The notes under the pieces are model-generated. The model was not told the origin of the DNA, made no database searches, and worked only from the letters and a program-made list of their open reading frames with translations. From contig NC_091144.1 in NCBI RefSeq assembly GCF_041381155.1, positions 35,317,262 through 35,381,261 of the forward strand: DNA of 64,000 bases, in the 5' to 3' direction. Below are positions 1 through 12,239 of the stretch, piece after piece (positions within the stretch are counted from its first letter, which is position 1; each line of letters begins with the position of its first letter). The stretch comes from Argopecten irradians (lineage: Eukaryota; Mollusca; Bivalvia; Pectinida; Pectinidae). The translations under genes and the position numbers were made by a program.

Positions 1-1690
1 GGAGATTATCAGGATTACTTTGGAAGCAGTGAAATGATTCTAAGGATGACTACCAGGCATATATTAAACTAGCTGCGACAACATGCATGTAGCTCTGGAC
101 AACAGGCATGTTTCATAATGCCAATTAAGACACCAAAATACAAAAAAGTAAATCCAGTATATTTGCAACTTTTGCAAAAAAGTTGTCACCATTTGACATA
201 CTGCCAATTGTTATCAATCTGTTGAGAGATAGAAGGTGTTTAAACTTTTAACTTCACAGACTGACTCACGTGTTAGTCTTTCTGTTTTGTTGTAAAATTC
301 AAACAAACAAAAAAGAGTTTTCTTGGCTTGAATGAAACACACTATATATGTTCTGACAGACGGTCATTATCAGAACTACAATTCTGTCCCATTGACTGTA
401 ATGTTGCAAAACATCAAGTGATAACAATTAGCGAGTGTCTAGTAACTTTGCATTTAGATATATATATAGAAATATCCTACATTTATAATATAAACTGATA
501 ATTTATTTACCCATCATCACGCCTGAATTATCATTACTACAATGTATATTTCAATGATTCACATCTGTGACACGGCCATATAAGTACATTGTATATGGAA
601 TGACATTCATTTATTTGCTACAACAGAAACATATTAAACAGTTTGACTTGTTGGCTTTGTGCAGTGTGTTCACCAAAATGACACACAAATTTTAACACTT
701 CTAGTGACATAGCCCATTGGTTGTTCTCATTAGTTGATGCCTCTATCAAATGTTTTTACAACTGTTTCTGATCTTGTTACCAAAACATGTATAAACAGTT
801 GTAAGTAATGTGACGTTAACAACAAGTTGCCAATAATGTGTGATTACATGTACGTTAATTTCATATCCTTAACATAATTAAATCTAAAAAAAACCACTTT
901 ACAACATAACAAACAAAGTATTTATTTTAGTACATAAACATAAAAACCCATCATTGATTTACACGGTCAAGGGGAGTAACTTGTACATGACAATTTCAAA
1001 ATTGACTAGGGTACACGAAATTTGGCAGTCCGGAAATTTTGTAATATGTACGGTATAGGCTGGGAACGAATGTGTCCAGATTATCCAGGGTCCAATGTAC
1101 ATGTCAATGTATACAAATAACACTGATTTTGAGAATGGTTGTTTTAATATGCTGTTAAGAATTCTCAGTGTCCATTTTATGCCTTATATAGAGACAGTAT
1201 CATACTGAATCTGACTTTGATATGACTTTTCTTCAATATTGTAGCAAAGTATCAAGAACTGCTCATTACTTACTAATATGCCTGAATACATTGTTTGTAT
1301 TAAAGTATTTTTGAATAAACATAATTCAAAACAATTCAGTTTTGTTTTTGATGCAGTAACCAATTCTTTAAATGAACATTTGACACTTAGTTTTTGTCAT
1401 TTCATTTCTTCTATTGATAATTATCTAAATAATTGCCTTTTGCCCTTTCCTCCTGTAATAGATATGCACCACATAGTTCATCGAAAAAAAAATACTTGTA
1501 TATTATATGCATTGCACATAGTTTCTTATAAATGAGGTCTGTAAACAACATTTGCAGCATAAGCCATAAATTTTGTAAAATTGCCATCAAGGGATATCCA
1601 TGTGTCAGATTATACTTTCTTCTTAATGGAGTCATAATGTTTCTCTTGTTGTCATTTTACTGCAGATTGTTATTAGCTGTAGGTCTCCAT
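1..1690. other. AT-rich non-coding stretch
   Basis: No gene, tRNA or structured repeat recognised. Open frames here are short, lack splice context and look like chance frames in AT-rich DNA. Confidence 0.6.
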
Positions 1691-1692
1691 TA

Positions 1693-4600
1693 GGCCATGG
1701 GCTAGGAGGGTCCCACATGCACCTCCCCCCCCCAAACCTCCGAACCAATATTTTTCTGAACCCTTATGACCCACTGATCACAAATCCAAATGTTAACATT
1801 GCAAAAGTTGGGATGAACTTCCGGTTATGACGTCATCAAGATGGCCGCCATCTAGAATTTCACTAAAAATTGAAAAATAGTCATAACATTAATATTTTTC
1901 AACCGAAGTAGACAAATGAGGTACCAAAATGACCACAATAGAACAACAAATACATATCAGGGCCAAAAAATCCAATATACGTTGTGATTTCTACGCAGGA
2001 AATGAAAAAAAATCGGATTTAAAGCTCAAAAATGGTGATTTTTCAGCAAATTTTTCATATTTTGTTTGACGCAGCAAAAATGTTTCCCAACAGCAATCTA
2101 TAATTTCTAATAAGTTTTTTGACCACTTGTCAATCAATTTAAGCAACAAAAACAACCAAAACCAATGTTAACATCGTATAAGTTCCGGTAATGACGTCAT
2201 CAAGATGGCCACCATCTCGAATTTCACTGAAAAATGAAAAATAGTCATAACATTGGCATTTTTCAACTGAAGTAGACAAATGAGGTATCAAAATGACCAC
2301 AATAGAACAACAAATACATGTCGTGACCAAATAAGCCAGTATATGTAGTGATTTGAACGCAGGAAATGAAAAAAATAATATTTTAAGCTCAAAAATGGTA
2401 ATTTTTCAGCATTTTTTCATATTTGGCTTGACGCAGCAAAATTGTTTCCCAACAACAAATTGTTATTCACAATCAGTTATTTGACCTCTTATCAATCTGT
2501 TAAAACAACAACAACAAAAATATATAGAAATGCAAAAAAAGAATTATTGTTATACCCTCAATTTGATAGATTAGCAGCGTCTCAAAAATAACACAACACC
2601 TACTGATAGCGTAACAAATGTAACCTAAGCTAAGCCTGTGTTTCCGTTAATATCATTAACAGTTCCCAAAGCGTTTGTGTCTTTGAAAATGAGCACATTC
2701 ATTGTTTATTTCCTATGCATAGCATAAGCAAAATGCCATATGGTTACTACAATATCACTAATATGTCTTTCACTGGTTCTCAATGATAACCATTATCATT
2801 GTGCGTGCTTTCTCGCCTCACTGACCTATCCACTGAAGAGACTCGGCATATCTGGTAACTGGTACATGCAGTCCGAATCAGAGTACTCGAGATATCAGTA
2901 TTCAATTCGTCGAAATGTGACACTGCATAACCAGTGTTGTTCTAGCCTTTTATGACCCATCCATGACCAGAGTTCATATCAGGAACAACACGTTCAGGGA
3001 TGTGGGATCTCTTTCAGATTCTAACATATCGTACGTATATGCTGTTTCAGACTTCTCCGGCATAATGGAAATTACACCAGATGCACATTCTTCCAATGGT
3101 GGAATTGGTTCTCTTAAGCACATAACTCCATAATTCGTATGAAGTACTATTCATCAATCTTGTGGACCCTCGTGCAACCATAAATGGCACTGGTGATATC
3201 ATCGAGGTCATTAATGAGGGCATAAATGTTAAATGTTTTTCATTGGTCTGACTTTTCCCACTCCCTTGAAGGTGCTGGTTGTGTCACATCTGGTGTATGC
3301 GCAAAGAGACCATTGAAGACTCTCCAGTAAAAAGTTCTCTAAAGTGCTTTCCAGACTTGGCAAAGAGAGAAACTTCACTGCAGACCTCATTTATGACCTC
3401 AAAGAATCCACCTGTGCCACCTATGGTCACTGAGGTTCACAAGAATTAGGAATTGTGCTTCATACGAATTAAGGAAAACCAACTCAACCCTCCACAGAAT
3501 GTTGATCTGGTGTCTTTTCCATCATGCCGGGGAAGTCTGGAACATCATATACGATATGTGAATCTAGGTGAAACTAGGTTGAAACAGGAAGAGCTCCCAC
3601 ATCCCTGAAGCCGATGTTTCTGATCTTAACTCTGACCATGGACAGTTGACAAGTTAGAACCACGATGGTAACCCGGTAATGTAATGTCACATCAGGTCAC
3701 CGAGGTCGAAGACGACACTCTGGCGAGAAAGCACGCACAACGAAAATGATTAGCATTAAGAACTAGTGAAAAGAAATATGTGACACTGTAGTAACCATCT
3801 TATATCTTGCGTTATACACAGTAAATAAACAATGGATGTGCTCATTCTAAAAGACACAATATGTTTCGAAAAGTGTCATGGTATTTACGGAACTTTAATT
3901 TGATACCCTATAGCTATTAGTTAGCATTTTGCTGTAATAATTCAGTTTGAGAGGCTAATAGTCTACAAAATTTCGAGCATGAAAATGGATTATTTTGAAG
4001 TCCCACTTAGATATTCAGCTAACTTTAAATTCAAATTTGTTATGATATAAATCGTCAATAGCCAATGTTATATTCAGGAAATTCCAATACACCAGGAAAC
4101 TGTAGTGTTAGCGGTTTGGAAAAAAATAACAATCATATGCCGCATCCGGTGATGTTTTGTAAACCAAATGATGGTATAACAAATCTCTGTTGCATTTCTA
4201 TATATTTTTGTTGTTGTTGTTTTAACAGATTGATAAGAGGTCAAATAACTGATTGTGAATAACAATTTGTTGTTGGGAAACAATTTTGCTGCGTCAAGCC
4301 AAATATGAAAAAATTACCATTTTTGAGCTTAAAATATTATTTTTTTTCATTTCCTGCGTTCAAATCACTACATATATTGGCTTATTTGGTCACGACATGT
4401 ATTTGTTGTTCTATTGTGGTCATTTTGATACTTCATTTGTCTACTTCAGTTGAAAAATGCCAATGTTATGACTATTTTTCATTTTTCAGTGAAATTCGAG
4501 ATGGTGGCCATCTTGATGACGTCATAACCGGAACTTATACGATGTTAACATTGGTTTTGGTTTGTTTTTGTTGCTTAAACTGATTGACAAGTGGTCAAAA

Positions 4601-5017
4601 AACTTATTAGAAATAATAGATTGCTGTTGGGAAACATTTTTGCTGCGTCAAACAAAATATGAAAAATTTGCTGAAAAATCACCATTTTTGAGCTTTAAAT
4701 CCGATTTTTTCATTTCCTGCGTAGAAATCACTACATATATTGGATTTTGTGGTCCTGATATGTATTTGTTGTTCTATTGTGGTCATTTTGGTACCTCATT
4801 TGTCTACTTCGGTTGAAAAATGTTAATGTTATGACTATTTTTCAATTTTTAGTGAAATTCGAGATGGCGGCCATCTTGATGACGTTATAACCGGAAGTTC
4901 ATCCCAACTTATGCAATGTTAACATTTGGATTTGTGATCAGTGGGTCATAAGGGTTCAGAAAAATATTGGTTCGGAGTTTTTGGGGGGGGCATGTGGGAC
5001 CCTCCTAGCCCATGGCC
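1693..5017. mobile_element. 3.3-kb foldback DNA transposon with long inverted repeats
   Basis: The left end begins GGCCATGGGCTAGGAGGG and the right end finishes with its reverse complement; both are flanked by TA (1691-1692 and 5018-5019), a Tc1/mariner-like target duplication. Inverted homology runs inward from 1693 to about 2820 and from about 3720 to 5017, with gaps. Each arm contains two related blocks of about 340 bp (about 1800-2140 and 2160-2500, mirrored on the right), each carrying a GATGACGT-ATGGC(C/G)GCCAT-like segment. The central 0.9 kb has no long open frame but contains a decayed coding-like stretch. No transposase was recognised, so it is probably non-autonomous. The short open frames in the arms are repeat-derived. 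Confidence 0.8.
3330..3680 (+). pseudogene. decayed coding-like remnant inside the foldback element
   Basis: In the loop of the foldback element, plus-strand translation gives a stretch around 3510-3600 reading PSCRGSLEHHIRYVN, then a stop and further interrupted frame. It loosely resembles conserved tails of transposon-associated proteins of invertebrates that carry a Leu-Pro-Pro...His...Arg pattern, but that is from memory and not checked. Stops and frame changes mean it is not functional. The family is unidentified. Confidence 0.25.
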
Positions 5018-7309
5018 TATATGTATTAAGAGAGAATTGTATTATTGTAAGTGTCATATTTATCCGAATATTTTAAGAAATAACAAATTATTACAACATC
5101 TCTTTACTGATAATAACACAATGAAGTCAAACACGACTGTATTCGATACGAAGTTTCCACTGTACAAGTACGTTTACAAATTACGTGTACAATAGTATGT
5201 ATTAAGAGAGAATTGTATTATTGTAAGTGTCATATTTATCCGATATTTTAAGAAATTACAAACAAATTGTAACACTTTATTGACAATATTACCGTCACAA
5301 AGTCATAATTTTAGTGAAGCGATCAGGCGTATACCGGTACTTTAAATAGTATCATGGTATTGAAATGACGAATAAAAGATTTTCACATAAACACATTTAA
5401 AACTCATTACATCAAATTTCCATTTATATGCTTGATTTCTATTATCGATATTTCATTACTCAACGATTGTAATAAGTAACATTTTATAGTGTTTCCCGCA
5501 TCAATCACAAGTTTAAATTTGTTTTATTTTTCAGATTGTCGAAAGGCCCTTCCGCTTACCATGGAAAATGTATTCTCGGAATGCATTTTCATAACGGGAT
5601 TATATTACTAGGGTGTGCATTCATGATCATATATATACAGTATACAATTGACTAGGTATCGATTTTAGGGTCGCACATGTACATTTACAAATGTTACAAA
5701 TGTACGTACATGTATATACGTACAAGATTGAACATTGAATTCGTGTTTCGTCATTTGCAGTTCTCTCATTTTATAGTTCATGCATATAATAAAGATATAA
5801 AGAATGAAAATATTTCACTTCCAGTTATCTATATTCAAATTAAGTCAATTATGCATAATCATTGATGATAACAACGGTGAAGATAGTGATGCATATGCAT
5901 ACATGTACATTTGTATATACATGTACACCGAAGATTACTTTTACGTAGAAAAATTGTATTTGTAACCGGTGTAAGAAATAATGTTATTTGATCACATTTC
6001 ACATCAAGCAACTCTGCTGTAATTCACCGTTACAAATTTCACAAATATTTATTCGTACAATGTATAAGTGTAATAAGCTAATTCATTCCAACGTAATCTA
6101 TAGAAAAGCATATTGTAAACATCAAAACTTTGAAATACGACAGTACGTGAAATGTACTGTCACATTGTACGGGGCACAGGTAAGTTGGGTATAAAGGTAA
6201 TCTCCCTCCCAAGAAGGTGTTAATTACACGTGAACTCCGCCCGTGGCCTGCGACAGGGGGTCGACACAAGGTAACACCTGTCGTGACCTAAATACATGTA
6301 CAGGTAAAATACCCGTGCGCGTCACGCTGGGAATTGAAGAGATTCCAGGTACAAATAACAACGAGCACATGTGAGAAGGTGACTGTCCAATTTTTATTGA
6401 TATATCCGTGTCTGATTTAACACGCGTACAGTACATGTACGTGTGAAGGCTTACAATGTAACGTACCTGCACAGTTCGAGTAGGTATACTCGTACATTAC
6501 GAACATTATTGTATGTGAAGAAATGCAAACGTTTACATCTTTTTATTCCATTTTCCATTTTCATATAAATACGAGTACTTATTAATTGCGTTTAAATAAT
6601 ATGTACATGTAGATGCCAAATCTCACCTCTTCCCGTGTTCAAACTCTTCACGTTAATGAATATTATACTTCACGAATTTATTTACAAATCTCCCGATGTT
6701 CTTCGTACATTGATAATATTTAACATAACAAGAATAATATTATGCAGCGTGTCTGTAATAACGTTTTTATATTTTTATTATCTGTTTTAGCTATTTTCTT
6801 GTTTAATCTTTCAGTTGTCGTGGATTTTTTCTAAAATAATGCTTTTGACATTAATGTTCTGTAAGACAGTTTCGTTAATATTTGAATTGCTTTCGCAGAA
6901 ATAAAAATAACAGCTAGAAACATATATGATATATGTTTTTGATAATAATAATATAAAAAGGGAAAATCACATTAAGTTTTGATAATTAATACATTTATTA
7001 TTTCTGTAAATTGACTGAATGATTTAAATACGAAGTATTTCAGAACGTTTTAACGGATCGGAGCGCCATGTATACGATCTTGTTACTGTACATATTTTTA
7101 TTTCAACCACATCTAACAAATATATATACAACCAAAAGCGATATAAAATACAATACAATACACTTTATTTGTTATTTCATAGATGTTATAATGATCGCTT
7201 CTACACGAAGCGGTAAACGTAATATCTTAGGAGAAAAGTAATGAACATTAAATCCGGATCGTCTAAGCGTCTCACCGGCATTTGGTTCTATTTTTAGTGG
7301 TTTACGTTA
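5018..7309. other. AT-rich intergenic stretch with a short direct repeat
   Basis: No gene seen. A roughly 60-bp segment beginning ATGTATTAAGAGAGAATTG occurs at about 5022-5083 and again at about 5196-5253. Many ACATGTAC-type words occur around 5680-6480. Nothing else recognised. Confidence 0.6.
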
Positions 7310-7321
7310 GCGGAAGTGGAT

Positions 7322-7495
7322 CCTGCTAACGATTAACGCAGACGATTTCTAACGCAAACGATTATAAACGCAACTAACGATTAACGATTGCTAACGCAAA
7401 CGATAACGATTAACGATAAACGATTGCTAACGCTAACGATTGCTAACGGAAATAACGCAAACGCAAACGAAACGCAAATTTGGGAACGTTAAACG
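7322..7495. repeat. degenerate AACGATT / AACGCAAACG repeat tract
   Basis: About 170 bp built from variants of CTAACGATTAACG, AACGCAAACGAT and TGCTAACG with no fixed period. It is markedly richer in CG dinucleotides than the flanks. Confidence 0.75.
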
Positions 7496-8708
7496 GTTCA
7501 GGTACTGTATATATCTCCGCCATTGAGCATTCGGCTGTAAAAAAAAATCCCAAAGGGATCTTGGCGTCCACCTAGAATGACAATGGAAAGCGGATTCTTT
7601 TCTCTGCTTTTTAAACTTCAATTATCGGTCATCTTATTATCCTAATTATTGGTATGCATTATGTACATCTATTTATAATCATAAAAAATCTAATTGTACA
7701 CTGTATGTGGAGCCAATATATATGAAATTTGCTAATAATTTTAGTAAAAGTAAAAAATCGAAGTAAAATTTATCATTAGTTATGTCGCACAACTGTACTT
7801 CAAAAAAGGTCATGTTATCTCGTAACAATGGGTCAAGAAGAGCATTAAGGCATTATATGATTAGTTTTATTGAAGATACGCAATCAAAATAATTATCTTG
7901 AATCCGTATGCATGACCTCTCTTAGAAACTCTTTACTTCACAAGCAAGAGTCGGTATACAGAACCTGACGCAAGTATTCAGACATATTTATTTTCATATG
8001 TCACGCATTTTGACTTTCCTATTGATTTTCACGAATCCGTTTCCAACAAATGTTCCTTATATTTCGTGCGAACGTCGAAAAATATTTACAAATTCCTTAG
8101 ATTTTATTTTATGATTTCCCGTTGTTTATTTCAAGATATGTTACATTTTTTAAAGTTCATAAGTGGAATAAGTAAGAATAAATTGGCGTCAAAGTTTTAT
8201 TTAACTGCACGTAACGAAGCAAAACTATTTCAAACATAACCGAAGAAGGTATAATTTTCTACAATCTTTTGCAATTTCAAGAAAATCTATTTGAAACAAA
8301 AACAATTGATGATGAAATGAAAATTTGTTAAAATGCATGAAATATAAAGTGAACTATGGCGTATCCGAATACTAACATGTCCAGTCTCTGTATATCACGG
8401 AACTCGTGAAAACTGGAGCCGCTTCCCAACATTGGATGATTCCATTAGATACTGTACACGTATCTCAATATTTCAATTGCGACCGCCATATAAGATCGGA
8501 GATAGGATATAGCAGTTGGTCTTCTGGGATTTTGAAATAAAACAAAGGTTTGTTTAATCTGCTCACTAATTTAATTACAAAACTGATTAACAATGAAATG
8601 GACGTGCAGTGAGAGAAGAGCGAGCTATGGTGTGTACGCCTCCAGTGGAGCGTGTCGTCTGCTCGGCTCAAAACTAAAGGTGATGTTGCAATGGACAAGT
8701 TCAGACAT
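7496..8708. other. AT-rich DNA downstream of gene A, including its probable 3' UTR
   Basis: No coding region recognised. On the minus strand, possible poly-A signals ATTAAA lie at 8570-8575 and 8553-8558, about 135-155 nt beyond the predicted stop of gene A. The 77-residue open frame across 8465-8698 lies in this presumed 3' UTR. Confidence 0.45.
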
Positions 8709-8723
8709 CTAATAAGATCCCTT
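8709..8723 (-). CDS. Gene A terminal micro-exon (K G S Y stop)
   Basis: Minus-strand TACTTTTGCAG acceptor, then AAG GGA TCT TAT TAG. The end mirrors the last exon of gene B (GGT GCT TAT TAG). Both stops are followed by ATG at once. Its use depends on splicing from 10198. Confidence 0.6.
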   Translation of the reverse strand, partial: KGSY

Positions 8724-10947
8724 CTGCAAAAGTAAAATGAAAATAGGTTATTTTGTGTAATTTATTGATATTTATTTTCAAACAATTATCTCCCAGAGGG
8801 GGAGAAACTATACAATTAAAACAATACAAAGTCTCTTCTTTTACAAATGTCCGACATCTTAAACCATCATCAGACACATGGAAACAAGAACGAGACAGCT
8901 ATATGAAATCCGTCTTCGACATCCAATTGCTATTTTATCTAGCTGGCTTTTCTTCTTATGTGTTGTCTGAGGATGACCATAATGCCAAAATGTGTAACAG
9001 AAGTTATTTGTATTGTTTTAATTTTAGGTATTTAACCGAAGCCTAAGATATTCACGTACTTCGTAAGGTCTGAAACCTATTTATCACATATTCCGCCTGA
9101 TGTCCAGTCACTTTACCCCTGTGAAATTTCCATTTCATATACTAATATATGTCACTAGTATTATATTAAAGCGCTTTTCATGGACTGAAGTAAACAATGA
9201 CTTGACGTCAAGATTCGAGGACTTTGTCGAGATGAACTGTTTACGAATTTCATTCATATGATATTTTATGAAACTTGATATCGACACTCCTTTCATAGAA
9301 TTTCTTATGAAATGAACGCTCGTTTAAGATCCCATATGTTTCTGCTAAGGTCCCATAGCCTTGTCGTAAAGTGAAATCGTATATTCTTTGAAGCAGTTAT
9401 TACATTATACTGTGTTACTAAGTTAGGTGATATTGTATTATTATTTTTTTTACGAATTTCATTCATATGATATTTTATGAATCTTGTCATCGACAATAAT
9501 TAGAATTTCATATGAAATGAACGCTCGTTTAAGATCCCATATGTTTCTGCTAAGGTCCCATAGCCTTGTCGTAAAGTGAAATCGTATATTCTTTGGAGCA
9601 GTTAATAAAAAAGTCAGTGGATAAAAAAAGTCAGTAAGAGTAAACCCTGGAATGTCGTGGACGTAAGTGTACGTTATACGGTGTTACTTTGTTAGGTGAT
9701 ATTGTATTATTATTTTTTTCCCAAATTGGTCACATATCCTCGATAACCATGTATACATATAGGATATGAAATGCATTTCCATTTCATATGAGATTTTAGG
9801 AAACGAATGTGAGAATATTTTACTTTTTGGAACTTAGTGTCAGCACATTTAATGAAATCGTTCCAGGTTATATTATACTAGTGACACATTACACCAGCGA
9901 AGTCACTAAATATCAGGTTGACTATGTGATAAATACACACGAGCAGACACAAATTTATATTTGTCGCATAAAAACTATTGCTCACGTTGTTTATAGCAAA
10001 CCTTTAGGTCCTTATATTTTGAAAACCATATTATAAAACGATTTTAGAATAATGATGCTAACTGTCGATGAAATCAAAGTCGATAACAAGGTAAATACAT
10101 TTTAGAGGAAGCGACGGATCGAAAACAAGTTATCTTGCAGACAATATGACAATAATTTCTCCGTGTGTTTTATAGATATAAGAAAGTTTTAGTTTACCTT
10201 GCTCATGCCTTTTCCGAACATTCCCCCCATTCCTCCAAATCCCTTTCGGCCCCATCCGTTCCCGTATCCGTTCCCGTATCCGTTTCCGTATCCATATCCG
10301 TTCCCGTATCTGTTTCCGTATCCATATCCGTTTCCATATCCATATCCGTTTCCATAGCCACCGCCCATTCTCCATCCTCCGTAACCACCCATCATACCAT
10401 TATTCATCATGTTACCCCATCCGTAGCCGTTGCCCATTCCCATGAAAGCTCTTCCGTAACCTCCCATGCCTGGGTAGTAAGAGTTGCCCCACATGCTGTT
10501 CATACCGCCATATGGGTAACCTCCGTATCCCATCATTCTTCCACCCCATCCGTAACCATTTCCGTACCCATTCATCATGCCTCCCATCATGGGGTTTCCA
10601 TATCCACCTCCCATCACGTTTCCATACCCCATCATGCTGTATCCCATTGGATACCCCCAGCCATATCCTCTTCCCATCATATTTCCCATATTTCCGAAAC
10701 CTCCGAACGTGTTTCCGAAACCACTCATCATGTTTCCCATTCCCCATCTTGGGCGATATCCGTATCCCATCATGCTGCCTCCGAACATCCCGTTTCCTCC
10801 GTATGGGCCATATCCCATGTTTCCCCAGCCTCGTCCATAACCGTTCATGGACCAGCCGCCATTGTTGTAGCCCTTGTAACTGCCTTTGTAAGAGTCTGCG
10901 AGGCTTAGGCCCACCACGCAAAGGATTACTGCAGCTTGTTTCAGCAT
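8709..10947 (-). CDS. Gene A: secreted Gly/Tyr/Met/Asn-rich structural protein
   Basis: Predicted joined coding sequence: 10198-10947 (250 codons) plus 8709-8723 (Lys-Gly-Ser-Tyr, TAG), 254 residues. Residues 1-17 (MLKQAAVILCVVGLSLA) look like a signal peptide. The mature part is almost entirely Gly, Tyr, Met and Asn with some Trp and Phe: GYG, NMGYG and MMGYG motifs, then a near-perfect GYGNGYGYGN array at about residues 195-230, and a basic end (GRKGF...KGMSK). Cysteine is absent after the signal. The composition is like mollusc shell-matrix or other extracellular scaffold proteins, although no named family could be assigned. A non-coding exon 1 and TATA box lie upstream. If the last intron is retained, the frame ends Val-Asn-TAA at 10189 (252 aa). 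The large plus-strand open frame over the same bases is an antisense shadow. Confidence 0.8.
9242..9720. repeat. imperfect tandem duplication in gene A intron 2
   Basis: A block containing ACGAATTTCATTCATATG and ATGAAATGAACGCTCG is present at about 9242-9440 and again at about 9453-9600. A third partial copy of its tail (GTTAGGTGATATTG) lies at about 9690-9715. No coding content was found in the intron. Confidence 0.7.
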
Positions 10948-10970
10948 CTTGCTGGGATTTTACGATGTAT
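10198..10970 (-). CDS. Gene A exon 2 (start codon and nearly all coding sequence)
   Basis: The acceptor is TATTGACAG at 10971-10979, followed by a 23-nt leader ending CCCAGCAAG and the ATG at 10945-10947. The donor AAG|GTAAAC has GTAAAC at 10192-10197, so the exon ends exactly on a codon (phase 0). Confidence 0.75.
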
Positions 10971-11019
10971 CTGTCAATATAAATATAAGGCATTATCATA
11001 CTGAGACTTTTTTCCGTTT

Positions 11020-11240
11020 AGCCGGTGGTTTTCGTGGGTCAAAATTTTCGCGATTTGATCTGAAAACAAGGATATCAAATGTTCGTTGTTTTGGATTTTT
11101 GCGGTCTCGCTTTAAAAGTACATGTTTATATGTATATGATTCAACTCTATTTAAATATTTCGCGGATCAAATTTTCACGATTATAGCAATGTCCCGCGAA
11201 ATCGTGAAAATATCATCCCCGTGAAATTAACCGGCAATAA
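11020..11240. repeat. TTCGCG-rich dispersed repeat in gene A intron 1
   Basis: Palindrome-like segment with AAAATTTTCGCG on the left and CCCGCGAAATCGTG on the right. The ends TTAGCCGGTGG and TTAACCGGCAAT are suggestive of an old MITE. Similar TTCGCG words occur at about 40600-40700, 49020-49110 and 50787-50877. Confidence 0.45.
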
Positions 11241-11419
11241 GTTGCTACACTCCTGGCGAATAGTATGTTTTCTCTTTCAAAAACATGAGCAGACGAATCT
11301 GTATTTTTCTTCAGTTACAAAATTTACTTTACACCATTGCCGTCATTGAAAAGTTTGAGAGCTTTTTATTTCACTTCAAGATAAAAATATTAAAATTAAG
11401 TGATTGCGTCCCGTGTGTT

Positions 11420-11510
11420 AATTAGACATACATTTACATAAGTGAACACCGACAATGGTTCAAGTGATGAATATCGTTAATGCTCTGTCGGCGGGAGGAG
11501 CATCTTAAAA
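11420..11510. repeat. MITE fragment (GATGCTCC..GCCGACAGAG family)
   Basis: Its right end reads GCTCTGTCGGCGGGAGGAGC, related to the complete element at 21254-21354. Only one recognisable end remains. Confidence 0.5.
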
Positions 11511-11799
11511 TAATTCATCACAAAACGTAACAAACCTTAATAAACGATAATGATGAAATAATTATATATAAAAAGTGTTTTTATAATTTCTATATTTATA
11601 TATTTCAAATTGCAATGGAGAGGGCGTTTTCATGTAGGATATATCATGCGTCCAATACATTTTGCTAATCTATTTTCTGGCACGAATTCAGATATTAATA
11701 ATAATAGAAATACATTGGTCAGATATAATGTTTTACATTTAACTTAATTTAATCATTTTCAAATTTCAAATTTAATCAAACTTAAATATATCCTTATCA

Positions 11800-12040
11800 T
11801 ATCTCATGAAATGAAATATCAAAATGATATCCTTATGATGAATATACGAGAAAATCTATTAAATATACCAAAAAAAAATCTGTCAAAAAACAAACTTATA
11901 ATAAGAATGCGAGAAAATATATCGAATATATGAGAAAATCTACCAAAAATAGATTTTTAATAAATATACGAGAAAATAAATCAAATATATGAGAAAGTCT
12001 ATCAAAAAGATATCCTTTTGATAAATATAACTGTACGAGC
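11800..12040. repeat. degenerate ATATACGAGAAAAT repeats
   Basis: Four or five imperfect copies of a unit of about 50-60 bp containing AAATATACGAGAAAATCTA and a TATCCTTATGATAAATA-like word. Confidence 0.5.
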
Positions 12041-12150
12041 AAATCTTGCAGAAAATTGCATTTAGTTACTTAAAAAATATCAATATAGTGTTGGTAAAGG
12101 TAGTGTAATGAAATATGAAACAAACAAATGAAGTAAAAGTACGTACTTAC

Positions 12151-12207
12151 GTTTAAGTTGTAGTAGCTGAAGACTAGAGTGGATGTCGGACTGGCTCAGT
12201 TAAGTGC
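12151..12207 (-). other. Gene A 5' untranslated exon 1
   Basis: The donor is GTAAGT at 12145-12150. The 3' end is set by that donor; the 5' end is inferred to be about 25-30 bp below the TATA box. There is no ATG-initiated frame of note. Intron 1 (10971-12150) is AT-rich and carries repeat fragments. Confidence 0.6.
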
Positions 12208-12230
12208 GATGATGAACAGATCTGATCAGC

Positions 12231-12237
12231 TTTTATA
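12231..12237 (-). promoter_or_regulatory. Gene A TATA box
   Basis: Minus-strand TATAAAA (context GCCTATAAAAGC), followed about 80 bp later by the exon 1 donor. Confidence 0.65.
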
Positions 12238-12239
12238 GG

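Noticed and set aside
10165..10908. 247-residue plus-strand Ser/His/Val-rich open frame
   Set aside because: It is the antisense of the Gly/Tyr/Met-rich exon of gene A. The regular codon pattern of that exon opens several other frames; only the minus frame has a signal peptide, promoter and splice sites.
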